Source of the DNA: Paenibacillus_AR sp051594765
Lineage (GTDB): Bacteria > Bacillota > Bacilli > Paenibacillales > NBRC-103111
Assembly: GCF_051594765.1 (NCBI RefSeq)
Contig: NZ_JBPPGJ010000024.1
Coordinates: 1-64,000, forward strand
Length of the DNA stretch: 64,000 nucleotides
Reading direction: 5' to 3'
Positions 7,765-16,338 of the stretch are shown piece by piece. The notes beneath the pieces were generated by a model. It worked only from the letters and a program-made list of their open reading frames with translations. It made no database searches and was not told where the DNA came from. The number at the start of each line of letters is the position of its first letter. The first letter of the stretch is position 1. A program made the translations under genes and the position numbers.

Positions 7765-9537
7765 TTACAAATCCGTCCGGACGCCAGGCTTCGGATCTGC
7801 CGGAATCCCGTTCCGTCCTGCTCCGTGCAGCAGCTCTATCGCCGTGCTGTAGGACAGCCCCTTCATGCGGTAGTGCGACCCCAGGGGACCTGCCGCCAGG
7901 GACAGCCGGAGAGCGGCCAGCCCGCTTCTGCGCTGCAGCGGGTTCTGGGCGACGGTCAAGTATTGGATCCGGCGTGCCGGCACGATCAGGACGCTGTCCG
8001 TCAGATACCCGTGGCGCAAGGACAACCTGCCCCCCTCTACGGCATATCCGGCCTTGCGGTAGGAACGGTAGCCTCCCGCCGCGGCCAGCGCTGCGGCCAA
8101 GAAGCCCCACTCCCCGTAGGGCAGCAGCCACCAGGCGGCCCCAGACGCGGCAGCCAGTATGAGAGGCAGCGGGAGCATGTAGCCCCACAGCGCCTTGCCC
8201 GGCAGAGAGCGGAAGGGGATCTGATCCGGAGCAGCCGCGAATTCCGGGCAGAGCTCCCGCAGGAAGGGCTCCAGCTCCTCCTCCCGCATGAGCGGGAACA
8301 GGAGGGTGCTCTCCCCCTGCCGGTTGCCGTAGCCGGCGCATACGACATGGACGGCGGCCAGCCGGAACGGGCGCCAGATCAGCTCCCGGGTGATCCGGAC
8401 CGCCTGGATCCTCCGCACCGGAAGCGTCACCTTGTTCCGTTCCAGTAGCCCCCGGGTGATCCGGAGATCCCCTCCATGCAGGCTGACCGTGAAGCCGGCG
8501 AAGCGGACGATGGAGCTGCCCACGGCCAGCAGCCAGGAGAAGAACAGCACCGCTGCAGCCAGCAGTAGGAACACCCTCGGTCCGGACAGCTCCGCCAGCA
8601 GCCGGAACGGCCGGAAGCCGGGGAACACGTCATCTGCCTGGGACAGGCCTGCGAACAGCAGGGAGATGCCGACGCCCAGGTTGTTGACGGTGAGCCCCGC
8701 CAGGAACAGCCGGCCCGCCGGCAGACGGTAGACCGGCTCCTGCTCCGGCGCTGTGGCCGGGGCGACTGCTGTGCGGCTCCCGCCGAGCGGGAGAGGCGCG
8801 CTTGCGCCCGGGGCGGCCGTGTCCGGGGGTGCCCCCGAGGCGGCAGCCTCAGCGGCCGCAGGCGGCTCCGCAGCATGCGCCGAGGCCGCGGGCCTGGCAG
8901 CGCCAGGCGGCGTGGCGCTTCCGGCGTACGCTGCGGGAGGCGGCCCCGCCGGAAGCGCGGCTGCCGGGCCTTCGCCGCAGCTGCCGTACGCCGCCGGCGC
9001 GTCACCGGCGTAGGCGACGCCTGCGGTAAGCGCAGCCTCTCCGCCCCCGCCTACCGCCCCTACCTCTGCGCCGCCGACGGCCGCTTCCCCTCGGAGCGCC
9101 CGCTCCAGCCATTGGGCCTCGCTGCGCGAGAGCGCGGTGAAGACGGCCTCCGGCTTGGTCCCTCCGGCCGTCTGGACTTGAACCTGCACCAGCCCGAAGA
9201 CCCGGTGCAGGATGCCCTCCGAGGTGTCCAGCGTCTGGACACGGCCGAGCGGGATGCTCATCTGCTTCTTCACCAGGACGCCCGCTTCAATCCGGAGCGC
9301 CCCGTCCTCCACCTGGTACCGGAACCACCACCACCGGAGGAAGCCCCAGACGAAGGCGCCTACCACCAGAGCCGCTCCTACCGCCAGCCTCCAATAGAGG
9401 TCCCGGTCCGATCCCTCCCGCTGGAACCCATGTGAGACGAACAGCACCAGAAGCGGAATAAGCAGCTCCTTCAGATGGCGGAGGGAGCTCAGAACGATCA
9501 TCAGCTTGTGCTGGCGCTTGCCGTCAGATATCTTCAT
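7765..9537 (-). CDS. YdbT-like membrane protein with bacterial PH domains
   Basis: A 590-residue membrane protein with repeated pairs of helices, each followed by a bacterial PH (bPH_2/DUF304) domain. One is seen in the stretch LRIEAGVLVKKQMSIPLGRV and later ones around LRITRGLLERNKVTLPVRRI and LSLRHGYLTDSVLIVPARRI. It belongs with YdbT of Bacillus subtilis, which together with YdbS gives resistance to antimicrobial compounds made by related bacilli and is controlled by SigW. Between the first and second modules is an Ala/Pro/Gly-rich stretch of about 120 residues (about 8740-9090) that looks like an unstructured linker. The start at 9537 overlaps the ydbS stop by 14 bp. Confidence 0.85.
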   Translation of the reverse strand: MKISDGKRQHKLMIVLSSLRHLKELLIPLLVLFVSHGFQREGSDRDLYWRLAVGAALVVGAFVWGFLRWWWFRYQVEDGALRIEAGVLVKKQMSIPLGRVQTLDTSEGILHRVFGLVQVQVQTAGGTKPEAVFTALSRSEAQWLERALRGEAAVGGAEVGAVGGGGEAALTAGVAYAGDAPAAYGSCGEGPAAALPAGPPPAAYAGSATPPGAARPAASAHAAEPPAAAEAAASGAPPDTAAPGASAPLPLGGSRTAVAPATAPEQEPVYRLPAGRLFLAGLTVNNLGVGISLLFAGLSQADDVFPGFRPFRLLAELSGPRVFLLLAAAVLFFSWLLAVGSSIVRFAGFTVSLHGGDLRITRGLLERNKVTLPVRRIQAVRITRELIWRPFRLAAVHVVCAGYGNRQGESTLLFPLMREEELEPFLRELCPEFAAAPDQIPFRSLPGKALWGYMLPLPLILAAASGAAWWLLPYGEWGFLAAALAAAGGYRSYRKAGYAVEGGRLSLRHGYLTDSVLIVPARRIQYLTVAQNPLQRRSGLAALRLSLAAGPLGSHYRMKGLSYSTAIELLHGAGRNGIPADPKPGVRTDL

Positions 9538-10006
9538 GCGCAAGCCTCGCCAAGCCGCTGATTCTCTGGCGGACTTCATCCGCCGTACCCGCATCCAGCC
9601 CCGGAATCTCGTGACTTCCCGCAGCTGTGGAGAACGTGATTCCGGCCAGCCCGTACCGTCTCATGACGGGTCCCATCTTCAGGTCCACATGCTGGACGCG
9701 CACCATGGGGATCACCGTTCTCCGTACGGTCCAGAAGCCGCGGAGGAGATCAATCTCGTCCTCGCGTATTTCATATCTCCAGGTTCTCCACATATAGGGC
9801 GGGCGGACGTAGCCGGCCAGTCCGATCTCCAAGACTCCGGCAAGAGCCGCCACAGCCCCAAGCCACCACGGCCACGACCACATGTACCAAGCCGCCAGCA
9901 GCCCAGCGGCCGCCAACAGCAGCCCTCCTCCTGCCAGCCAGGCGGTCAGCCTCCATACCCGGATCATCCGCCGGTCGATCCGCTCGACAGGCATCCTCGT
10001 TTCCAT
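9524..10006 (-). CDS. YdbS-like membrane protein with bacterial PH domain
   Basis: A 160-residue protein with two membrane helices (about 25-70) and one bPH_2 domain whose motif is DEIDLLRGFWTVRRTVIPMVRVQHVD. It is the partner of the YdbT-like protein and the first gene of the pair. TAGGAGGG lies seven bases before the ATG at 10006 but only one base from an ATG two codons upstream, so 10006 is the likely start. The family is membrane-associated; its molecular activity is unknown. Confidence 0.85.
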   Translation of the reverse strand: METRMPVERIDRRMIRVWRLTAWLAGGGLLLAAAGLLAAWYMWSWPWWLGAVAALAGVLEIGLAGYVRPPYMWRTWRYEIREDEIDLLRGFWTVRRTVIPMVRVQHVDLKMGPVMRRYGLAGITFSTAAGSHEIPGLDAGTADEVRQRISGLARLAHEDI

Positions 10007-10137
10007 GTCCATCCCTCCTACTGGCTCCATTGTAAGGGATGGCCCCCATCCCTTGCCAATCGAATCGGACCCGCTCTCTTTCGTTATCGCCCTTACTGCT
10101 GCTTCATCATATTAAAGTGGATGCAATAAATGCAGAA

Positions 10138-10162
10138 ACCCGGCCTCGGATACCGGCCGGGT
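10138..10162 (-). terminator. Terminator of the LysR gene
   Basis: Perfect 8-bp arms ACCCGGCC and GGCCGGGT are followed on the minus strand by a T-rich stretch, just past the lysR stop. Confidence 0.7.
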
Positions 10163-10180
10163 CATAAGACGCTGAAGCTT

Positions 10181-11083
10181 TTATTTCTCTCCTGATTGCA
10201 TTGTCTGCTTGGATAACGTCCCAAAATAGTCTGCAACGACCTCACGGAATTCCAGGGCAGCCCGCGAAATGTATCGGCTCCTGTGCCACAGCAAAGCAAT
10301 CTCCCGTACCAATTCGTGATTCTCGACCTGAAGATATTTGATATGTTCCCATGATTGCTTTGCCGTACTTGGTATGAAGGCTATGCCAATTTCTGCTTCA
10401 ACAAGTGTGCTTAACCTTGCAGGCTCGTCTCCCTCATACACGTATTTAGGCGCAAATCCTACCGATTGGCATACAGAGTCCACTAAATCGCGAACGCCGT
10501 AGCCTCTTTTTACACCGACAAACCATTCCTCCTTTAGTTCCGTCAAGGAGACGCTATCTCGGTTTGCCAACCGATGCCCCTTTGGTACAGCTACAAGGAT
10601 GGGGTCGATGAATACGATTTGACATTCAATATCATCCCCTTGAACAGGAGCTGAAGACAAGCAGAGATCGACCTCTCCTCTTTGAAGAAGCATCACCATT
10701 TCCTGCGAGTTGAGCATTTGCACATGAAATTGGATATTGGGCCGCTTTTTCCGAAATTCACGAAGGATATGTGGCAACGGACTTGCGGTGGTCACCGCCA
10801 ATTCGAGTGTCCCCTGTTCAGGGCTTAATAAATCGCTAATCTCTTGCTTCCCTTGTTCCAATTCAAACAATGCCCTTTCTGCACGGCGAAGGAACCTGCT
10901 TCCGAACTCATTCAATCGCAGCTTCCTCCCGGTTCGATCGAAAAGAGAGACCCCCAGATCCTCCTCCAAGCGTTGAATCGTTCTGCTTAGAGACGATTGA
11001 GTCACGTGCAGACTTTGTGCAGCTTCGGTCACATGTTCCAACCGAGCTACCGCGAGAAAATATTGCAGTTGAAGAAGTTCCAT
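10181..11083 (-). CDS. LysR family transcriptional regulator
   Basis: A 300-residue regulator with an N-terminal winged helix-turn-helix (about residues 1-60, core AAQSLHVTQSSLSRTIQRLE) and a LysR substrate-binding domain from about residue 90. The start at 11083 is set by GAGAGGAGC. It is divergent from an MFS exporter with 110 bp between them, the usual layout for a LysR protein that controls its neighbour in response to a small molecule. The effector cannot be told. Codon use is visibly AT-richer than in flanking genes, pointing to a different origin. Confidence 0.93.
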   Translation of the reverse strand: MELLQLQYFLAVARLEHVTEAAQSLHVTQSSLSRTIQRLEEDLGVSLFDRTGRKLRLNEFGSRFLRRAERALFELEQGKQEISDLLSPEQGTLELAVTTASPLPHILREFRKKRPNIQFHVQMLNSQEMVMLLQRGEVDLCLSSAPVQGDDIECQIVFIDPILVAVPKGHRLANRDSVSLTELKEEWFVGVKRGYGVRDLVDSVCQSVGFAPKYVYEGDEPARLSTLVEAEIGIAFIPSTAKQSWEHIKYLQVENHELVREIALLWHRSRYISRAALEFREVVADYFGTLSKQTMQSGEK

Positions 11084-11102
11084 ATCGCTCCTCTCATTCC
11101 CT

Positions 11103-11136
11103 CCAATGCATGAAATTATAACATGAAATGCGTTGG
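11103..11136. promoter_or_regulatory. Probable LysR operator between the divergent genes
   Basis: Inverted arms CCAATGCAT (11103-11111) and ATGCGTTGG (11128-11136) match in eight of nine positions. They enclose two direct CATGAAAT copies. The site is 20 bp from the lysR start, as expected for an autoregulatory LysR site that also controls the divergent transporter. Confidence 0.6.
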
Positions 11137-11193
11137 AATAAATGACCCTTTTCAAATACGATGAAAGCATGTCGTATTGGGAGGGGATTTACA

Positions 11194-12606
11194 ATGAGTG
11201 TCAGCAACAAGCGGTTGATCATTTCTGTCGGACTGGGAATACTCTTGAACCCATTAAATTCTTCGATGGTTTCGGTGGCCATTGCACGGCTTCAAGATGT
11301 GTACCGACTTGATTTTACAGGAATTTCATGGATCATTTCTTCTTTCTACATCGCCAGTGCTATCGCCCAACCTATCATGGGAAGGGCCAGCGATTTATTC
11401 GGCCGCCGGAAGATTTTTATTACCGGGCTTGTTGTAGCCTTCATAGCATCATTACTCGCTCCACTATCACCAAACTTTGGGTGGCTCATCGCGTTCCGCA
11501 TAGTGCAATCCTTCGGAACAAGTATGATGGTTGCGGTTGGAATGGCTATTGTACGAATTTATATCACGGAGAAACAAGCGACTGCCTTGTCTGTATTGTC
11601 CATATTTCTATCCGGGGCTGCCGCATTGGGACCCTTCATTGGCGGAGTCTTGATTCACTGGTGGGATTGGCATGCTATCTTTCTCATCAATATTCCGTTC
11701 GTATTGGCGAGCTTTCTGTTAGCATGGAGGACTATTCCTAAGGACGAGTCACCAACATCCGTTACACGCAACATGTCCTTTCGTAAATGGTTGGATTGGA
11801 TTGATGCATCAGGGATCCTGCTCTTCACAGTGGGTCTGGTTTCCCTGCTCGTTGGATTAATGTCAGCCGAATCAACAGGTCATGTCTCATTAAGATATGT
11901 CATTGTAGGGCTGGTAGGCCTCGTGACGTTGGGCGCTTTCGTAAGACACGAGTTAAAAGCGGGGGCACCCTTTCTTCCTTTGCGATCCTTTGCCAAATAT
12001 CCTGCAATGACTTGGGTTAATGTCCAATTCATGCTTGTTAACGCACTTTTTTACTCGCTCTTTTTCGGGCTTCCGTCCTACTTGCAAATGGTACGACAGG
12101 TTAGCGAGTTCCATACAGGGCTTCTCATGCTAAGCTTGGGCTTGTGCTCGCTCGCTGCTTCTCCATTGGCAGGACGATGGATCGATCATTCAGGGCCCCG
12201 GCCAGCATTGCTCTTGTCCGGAATGCTGATGACATTGGGGTCAATATGGATCGTTACATGGAACCAAACCTCACCGGTTATCAGTGTATGTGTAACTTTA
12301 GCGTTATTCGGCATCAGCAACGGATTAAACAGTGTCGGCATGCAAGCGGCCTTGTTCCAAATTTCTCCAAAAGAAATCATTGGGGTAGCCTCTGGATTAT
12401 TTAATACATCAAGATACCTGGGAACCATTCTTTCTTCATTGCTGATCGGTATCGTAATGAGAGGTACGTTCAGCTTCGAGGGATTTCGATACCTTGGGAT
12501 TATCCTAACAGTATTTGCATTATCTTTGGTATTCATGAATCGGCGCTCCGTGAGGCAGGACCATGGCAGGAGTGGCAGGTCATCCATACTCAAGAGGCCG
12601 GAATAA
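11194..12606 (+). CDS. MFS drug transporter, EmrB/QacA (DHA2) type
   Basis: A 470-residue protein with about 14 membrane helices. The first loop holds the MFS signature GRASDLFGRRKIF and a later helix carries the GAAALGPFIGGVLIHWWDWHAIFLINIP motif of the DHA2 drug:H+ antiporter family. The start at 11194 follows GGGAGGGG. It is divergent from the LysR gene and shares its lower GC content, so the two probably moved as a unit. Export of a drug or toxic metabolite is likely; the substrate is unknown. Confidence 0.9.
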   Translation: MSVSNKRLIISVGLGILLNPLNSSMVSVAIARLQDVYRLDFTGISWIISSFYIASAIAQPIMGRASDLFGRRKIFITGLVVAFIASLLAPLSPNFGWLIAFRIVQSFGTSMMVAVGMAIVRIYITEKQATALSVLSIFLSGAAALGPFIGGVLIHWWDWHAIFLINIPFVLASFLLAWRTIPKDESPTSVTRNMSFRKWLDWIDASGILLFTVGLVSLLVGLMSAESTGHVSLRYVIVGLVGLVTLGAFVRHELKAGAPFLPLRSFAKYPAMTWVNVQFMLVNALFYSLFFGLPSYLQMVRQVSEFHTGLLMLSLGLCSLAASPLAGRWIDHSGPRPALLLSGMLMTLGSIWIVTWNQTSPVISVCVTLALFGISNGLNSVGMQAALFQISPKEIIGVASGLFNTSRYLGTILSSLLIGIVMRGTFSFEGFRYLGIILTVFALSLVFMNRRSVRQDHGRSGRSSILKRPE

Positions 12607-12635
12607 AAAAAGGCCGGGCTTGCGAAGCCCGGCCT
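12605..12635 (-). terminator. Terminator of the CsoR-family gene
   Basis: Perfect 10-bp arms AGGCCGGGCT and AGCCCGGCCT at 12611-12635 are followed on the minus strand by seven T. It also sits just past the stop codon of the plus-strand transporter and may act both ways. Confidence 0.85.
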
Positions 12636-12641
12636 TGCCTG

Positions 12642-12905
12642 CTATTTGCTCTTGATGAACAGCTCGACGGCGTCCTTCACCAGCTTGCTGGAGTTCTTCC
12701 CGGCCTTCTCCTCCAGGATGTTCTTCTCCAGATTGGTCGCGACGACGTAGGCGATGGTCTTGTCGACGGCGCTCCGGACAGCGGCCAACTGGCTGACCAC
12801 ATCCTTGCAAGCCTCGTCCTCCTCCATCATCTTGAGTACTCCCCGGACTTGGCCTTCAATCCGCTTCAACCGTTTCTTCACGTCATCATCGAATTTCACC
12901 GGCAT
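12642..12905 (-). CDS. CsoR/FrmR-family (DUF156) repressor with a non-canonical ligand set
   Basis: An 87-residue all-helical repressor of the DUF156 family, start MPVKFDDD at 12905. The family fold is clear (KRLKRIEGQVRGVLKMMEED). Of the three CsoR copper ligands Cys-His-Cys, only the first is kept: C33, then N58 and N62 at the exact spacing. The second Cys of the persulfide sensor CstR is also missing. It is therefore neither a normal copper sensor nor a normal CstR. The ATACC/GGTAT palindrome at 12914-12929, inside its own 5' region, suggests autoregulation. The neighbours (thioredoxin, DsrE-like protein) suggest a sulfur or redox signal. Confidence 0.85.
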   Translation of the reverse strand: MPVKFDDDVKKRLKRIEGQVRGVLKMMEEDEACKDVVSQLAAVRSAVDKTIAYVVATNLEKNILEEKAGKNSSKLVKDAVELFIKSK

Positions 12906-12913
12906 CGCCTCCC

Positions 12914-12929
12914 ATACCCATATAGGTAT
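12914..12929. promoter_or_regulatory. CsoR-type operator upstream of the DUF156 repressor gene
   Basis: A perfect inverted repeat ATACC-N6-GGTAT lies nine bases from the start codon. It resembles the operator at 28545-28561 in front of copA but lacks the longer C and G runs of that site. Confidence 0.65.
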
Positions 12930-13004
12930 TATTATGAAGGAAGGCGCTTTCGGCTGCAACGGGTTTTTTCACGGTACGGCAGGCGGTGTCTGGTCAGTCC
13001 CTTG

Positions 13005-13340
13005 TCATTCCTCGGGCTCCCTCAGCAATAGCCGCAGCAGCTCCTCCTTGGGCCGGTAGCCCGCCAAGTGAGCGGTCTCCCTGCCGTCCCGGAACAGCTT
13101 CATGCTGGGGATGCCCCGGACCTTCAGACGGAACAGGAGCTCCCGGTTGTCGTCCGCATTCACCCGCGCCACCACGGCCCGGTCCCCCGCCTCCGCCGCC
13201 AGCTCCTCCAGGATCGGCATCATCCGCTGGCAGGGTTCGCACCAAGGGGCCCAGAACTCCACCAGAACCGGACGGTCCGCCTCCAACACCCGATAGTTGA
13301 AGCTATCCTCGTCCACGTCGATCCAGCTTATGCCTCCCAT
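13005..13340 (-). CDS. Thioredoxin family protein
   Basis: A 111-residue single-domain thioredoxin with the active site WCEPC (C34, C37) and the cis-proline region RGIPSMKLF. The Glu-Pro pair differs from the classical CGPC, which is common in specialised thioredoxins. It should reduce disulfides or persulfides in the cytoplasm. Its start overlaps the end of the MFS gene by 13 bp, so the two are translationally coupled. It precedes the DUF156 repressor gene, which has its own operator. Confidence 0.9.
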   Translation of the reverse strand: MGGISWIDVDEDSFNYRVLEADRPVLVEFWAPWCEPCQRMMPILEELAAEAGDRAVVARVNADDNRELLFRLKVRGIPSMKLFRDGRETAHLAGYRPKEELLRLLLREPEE

Positions 13341-14656
13341 GCGCGCTCCCCTTTCCCTTCAACGGGAACTCCTGCAGCCGCAGGTGTGGCCAGCTCCACC
13401 GCCGGAACGGCCTTGCCGGTCTCATGCTCGGCCGACAGCTTGGGCAGGGTAGCCGCGTACAGCAGCGCCGCCACCAGAATACATCCTCCTACCCCCAAGT
13501 AAACCGCCTCCAGCGACATCCACCGGGGATAAAACATCGCCACCAGCCCCAGCGCCATAGACTGGGACAGCATCATGACCGGTCCGATCCAGGAGTTGAC
13601 CCGGCCCTGATAGGCGGGATCGATAATGTGGGGCAGCCAGCCCCCGAGGGCCACATTGACCGGCGCGATGAGGAAGCCCAGCAGCAGGGTGGCCGACAGA
13701 TACACCCATACGTTCGGCGTGAACGCCAGCACCGTTCCGACCACGACCTCTCCCAGCAGGCCTGCGACAATGACGCGGACGTAGCCCCATTTTTGCACGA
13801 CGAGGTTACCGAGAATGCTTCCCGCCAGCACCCCGATGCCCAGGCTGATGGCGAAGAAGGAGCTGAACTGCTCGTAATGGTCCGGGGACAGCTTATACTT
13901 CATGGTGAACATCGGAAGAACCGCAAAAGCGCCGTTCACAAAGCCGAAAATGCCGAAGCCCAGAATCAGCGCCAACAGCAGCTTGTTGCGGAAAATGTAC
14001 GCCAGCCCGTCGCGGAAGTCCTTCACCACCATGGACAGCTTAAGCTCCGCCAACCGGGTCCGCCCATTGGGAAGACGAACCTCCTCGCGGATCCGGCAGG
14101 CGGTGATCAACAGCCCTGAGACGAGGAAGCTGGCGGCGTCCAGCAGGACGGCTCCTTCGATGCCGACATACCGGTAGGCCAGAGCACCCAAGCCCATGCC
14201 GAACAGCATGAACACGCCGAAGATCATCTGGTTCAGCCCCGCCGCCTGGGTGTACTGCTCCGGATCCAGCACGCCCTGCACCAGCCCCGCCTCAGCCGGC
14301 TCAAAGAATTTGCCCACGGCGCTCCGCAGGAACAGCACCCCGAACACCAGAGGCATCACGTCCGTAAACAGCACTCCGAAGAGGCCCATCGTCAGAAGCA
14401 TCCGGATCCAGTCGCTCCAGGCACAGATCCGCTTGCGGTCCATCCGGTCCGCCAGGACGCCTACGATGAAGAAGACCAGAAGCGTAGGCGCCGAATACAT
14501 AAGCTCCGCCAGTGTGGCGTAGAACGGCTTCTCCGCAAACCGGTCCAACAAATAAAACGCAAACGCCATATTGCCCACGGTACTGCCCAGCTGCGAGGTT
14601 ACATTAGCCACAAACAGCTTGCGGTACGCCGCATTCCGAAACATTCCCTGCATCAT
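13328..14656 (-). CDS. MFS transporter (MFS_3 type)
   Basis: A 442-residue protein with about 12 membrane helices and the loop motif GVLADRMDRKRI. It resembles the MFS_3 group, which includes siderophore and macrolide exporters; the substrate is unknown. I start it at the ATG at 14656, where GGTGGA stands seven bases upstream, rather than at 14704. It lies between a DsrE-like gene (155 bp upstream) and an overlapping thioredoxin gene, so it may export a sulfur compound, but that is inference from position. Confidence 0.85.
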   Translation of the reverse strand: MMQGMFRNAAYRKLFVANVTSQLGSTVGNMAFAFYLLDRFAEKPFYATLAELMYSAPTLLVFFIVGVLADRMDRKRICAWSDWIRMLLTMGLFGVLFTDVMPLVFGVLFLRSAVGKFFEPAEAGLVQGVLDPEQYTQAAGLNQMIFGVFMLFGMGLGALAYRYVGIEGAVLLDAASFLVSGLLITACRIREEVRLPNGRTRLAELKLSMVVKDFRDGLAYIFRNKLLLALILGFGIFGFVNGAFAVLPMFTMKYKLSPDHYEQFSSFFAISLGIGVLAGSILGNLVVQKWGYVRVIVAGLLGEVVVGTVLAFTPNVWVYLSATLLLGFLIAPVNVALGGWLPHIIDPAYQGRVNSWIGPVMMLSQSMALGLVAMFYPRWMSLEAVYLGVGGCILVAALLYAATLPKLSAEHETGKAVPAVELATPAAAGVPVEGKGERAWEA

Positions 14657-14811
14657 GTCCGTTCCACCCGTCTCCGTCAGATATTGGTAACAATCTGACT
14701 TCACTATACGCCTCTTCCCCTTAGGCAGGTAGTGACTCGAGTCATCATCTTGGCGGCATGACCTTCTCCGTCTGGGGGAGGAGCCGGAATCCGTCCCGGA
14801 TTCCCCTCCTC

Positions 14812-15288
14812 TTAGATGAAGAGCTGCATGTCCGAATCGAGGGCGTCGTTCAGGTAAGATTTGGCGTCGATGATCTCCACCTCCGGCAGGAACTCCTCCT
14901 GCTTGAAGCCCATGACCTCTACGGAGAGCTTGCAGGCGTAGAACTTAATATTCTTCTTCCGCGCCCCCTTCAGGAAATGGATGAGCCGGGGCGCCTCGTC
15001 GTCCTTCAACATCTCCTCCAGCATGTGCTTGCCGAAGCCGGCGAAGTTCATCCGCGACATCGGAAGCTGCTCCGGCCCGCGGGGAGTCAGGAGAGCAAAC
15101 ATCCGCTCATACAGCGACTTGTCCTCGAGGCTCAGCTTCTCCGGATCGCGCACCAGGAACAAGCCCCAGAACGCGAAGAACATGGTCACCTCCACATCCA
15201 GCTCCTTGGCCGTATTGGCTAGGATCAACCCGGCCATCGCCTTGTCGTATTCACCCGAGAACATCAGCAGATTCATTCGTCTGTGCAT
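14812..15288 (-). CDS. DsrE/DsrF/DrsH-like sulfur-carrier family protein
   Basis: A 158-residue protein with the DsrE-like fold, recognisable from the N-terminal MNLLMFSGEYDKAMAG and the late ACKLSVEVMG stretch with the conserved Cys. Related proteins (DsrE2 type) carry persulfide sulfur and often sit with rhodaneses and CstR-type repressors. Here it is the first gene of a minus-strand set that ends with thioredoxin and a DUF156 repressor. GGAGG lies ten bases before the ATG at 15288. A strong but T-poor hairpin at 14778-14811 follows it. Confidence 0.85.
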   Translation of the reverse strand: MHRRMNLLMFSGEYDKAMAGLILANTAKELDVEVTMFFAFWGLFLVRDPEKLSLEDKSLYERMFALLTPRGPEQLPMSRMNFAGFGKHMLEEMLKDDEAPRLIHFLKGARKKNIKFYACKLSVEVMGFKQEEFLPEVEIIDAKSYLNDALDSDMQLFI

Positions 15289-15473
15289 TACGCGCCGCCT
15301 CCATCATGGGGATTCCATTCCTTTCCCTAGTGTTGCCGCAGGGAAATCTCTCATCCTGCCGGGCTGTGACGGATTGGCGACAATTGGCTACAATTGGCTG
15401 GACACCGCTGTGCGGGGGTGGTACAGTACGTTCACGGAATGGAAAGTCCAGGAAGAGAAGGGATGTTGAGAGA

Positions 15474-16178
15474 ATGACGGAACCAGAGAAGCAGCACGGG
15501 CAAAAACCAGCGGCGATACGAACCCCCGCCGAAGCCGCAGAGCGGATCCTCGCGGAAGCGGAGCGTTACGCGAGGGAGCGGCTGGAAGGCGAGACCACCG
15601 GCCATGATTGGTGGCATATCAAGCGGGTGGCGGATTCGGCCCGCTCCCTGGCGGAGGTGGAGCAGGCGGACGGGTTCGTCTGCGTGCTGGCTGCGCTGCT
15701 TCATGATCTGGCCGACGAGAAGATCTGCGGCGACGAAGCCCAAGGCTTGGCCGAGATCAGCCGCTGGATGGCGGAAGCAGGAGTGGCGGACGCCGACCGG
15801 GAGCATGTGCTGGAGATCGTCTCCACCATGTCCTTCAAGGGTGGCGGACGGCCTCCCATGCGGACGCCCGAGGGCCGGGTGGTCCAGGATGCGGACCGGC
15901 TGGACGCCATCGGCGCCATGGGCATCGCCCGGGTCTTCGTCTACTCGGGGGCTAAGGGCCGCCCCGCCCACGATCCGGAGGTCAAGCCGCGGGAGCAGAT
16001 GACCGCGGAGGAGTACCGGAGCGGGAAGGATACGGCGGTGAATCATTTTTATGAGAAGCTGTTGAAGCTGAAGGACCTGATGAACACTGCCGAGGGTCGG
16101 CGAAGAGCCGAAGCCCGGCATGCCTTCATGGAGGAGTATCTGGAGCGCTTCTACGGAGAGTGGGAGGGACGGCTGTAG
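15474..16178 (+). CDS. HD-domain phosphohydrolase
   Basis: A 234-residue HD-superfamily protein. The metal-binding residues are visible as H44 or H48 in GHDWWHIKRV, H77-D78 in LLHDLAD and an Asp in VVQDADRLDAIGA. It is closest in layout to the YpgQ/YedJ group of small HD hydrolases, which act on nucleotides or pyrophosphate. The start at 15474 follows a GAGAAGGGATGTTGAGAG stretch. It stands alone. The physiological substrate is not clear from sequence. Confidence 0.85.
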   Translation: MTEPEKQHGQKPAAIRTPAEAAERILAEAERYARERLEGETTGHDWWHIKRVADSARSLAEVEQADGFVCVLAALLHDLADEKICGDEAQGLAEISRWMAEAGVADADREHVLEIVSTMSFKGGGRPPMRTPEGRVVQDADRLDAIGAMGIARVFVYSGAKGRPAHDPEVKPREQMTAEEYRSGKDTAVNHFYEKLLKLKDLMNTAEGRRRAEARHAFMEEYLERFYGEWEGRL

Positions 16179-16338
16179 CGGCCTGCCCCGGGCGGATATA
16201 GCCGGTCTGGTTCAGGATGGTGCAGCCGTCGTTGCAGCCGGGACTGCTGCGATGCGGGTATAGCTCGTCCGCCACCAGCGCATATTATCCATGCTCCGTC
16301 AGGAGCATACCGATTGCGCGAAAGGAGGGTGCCGTGCC

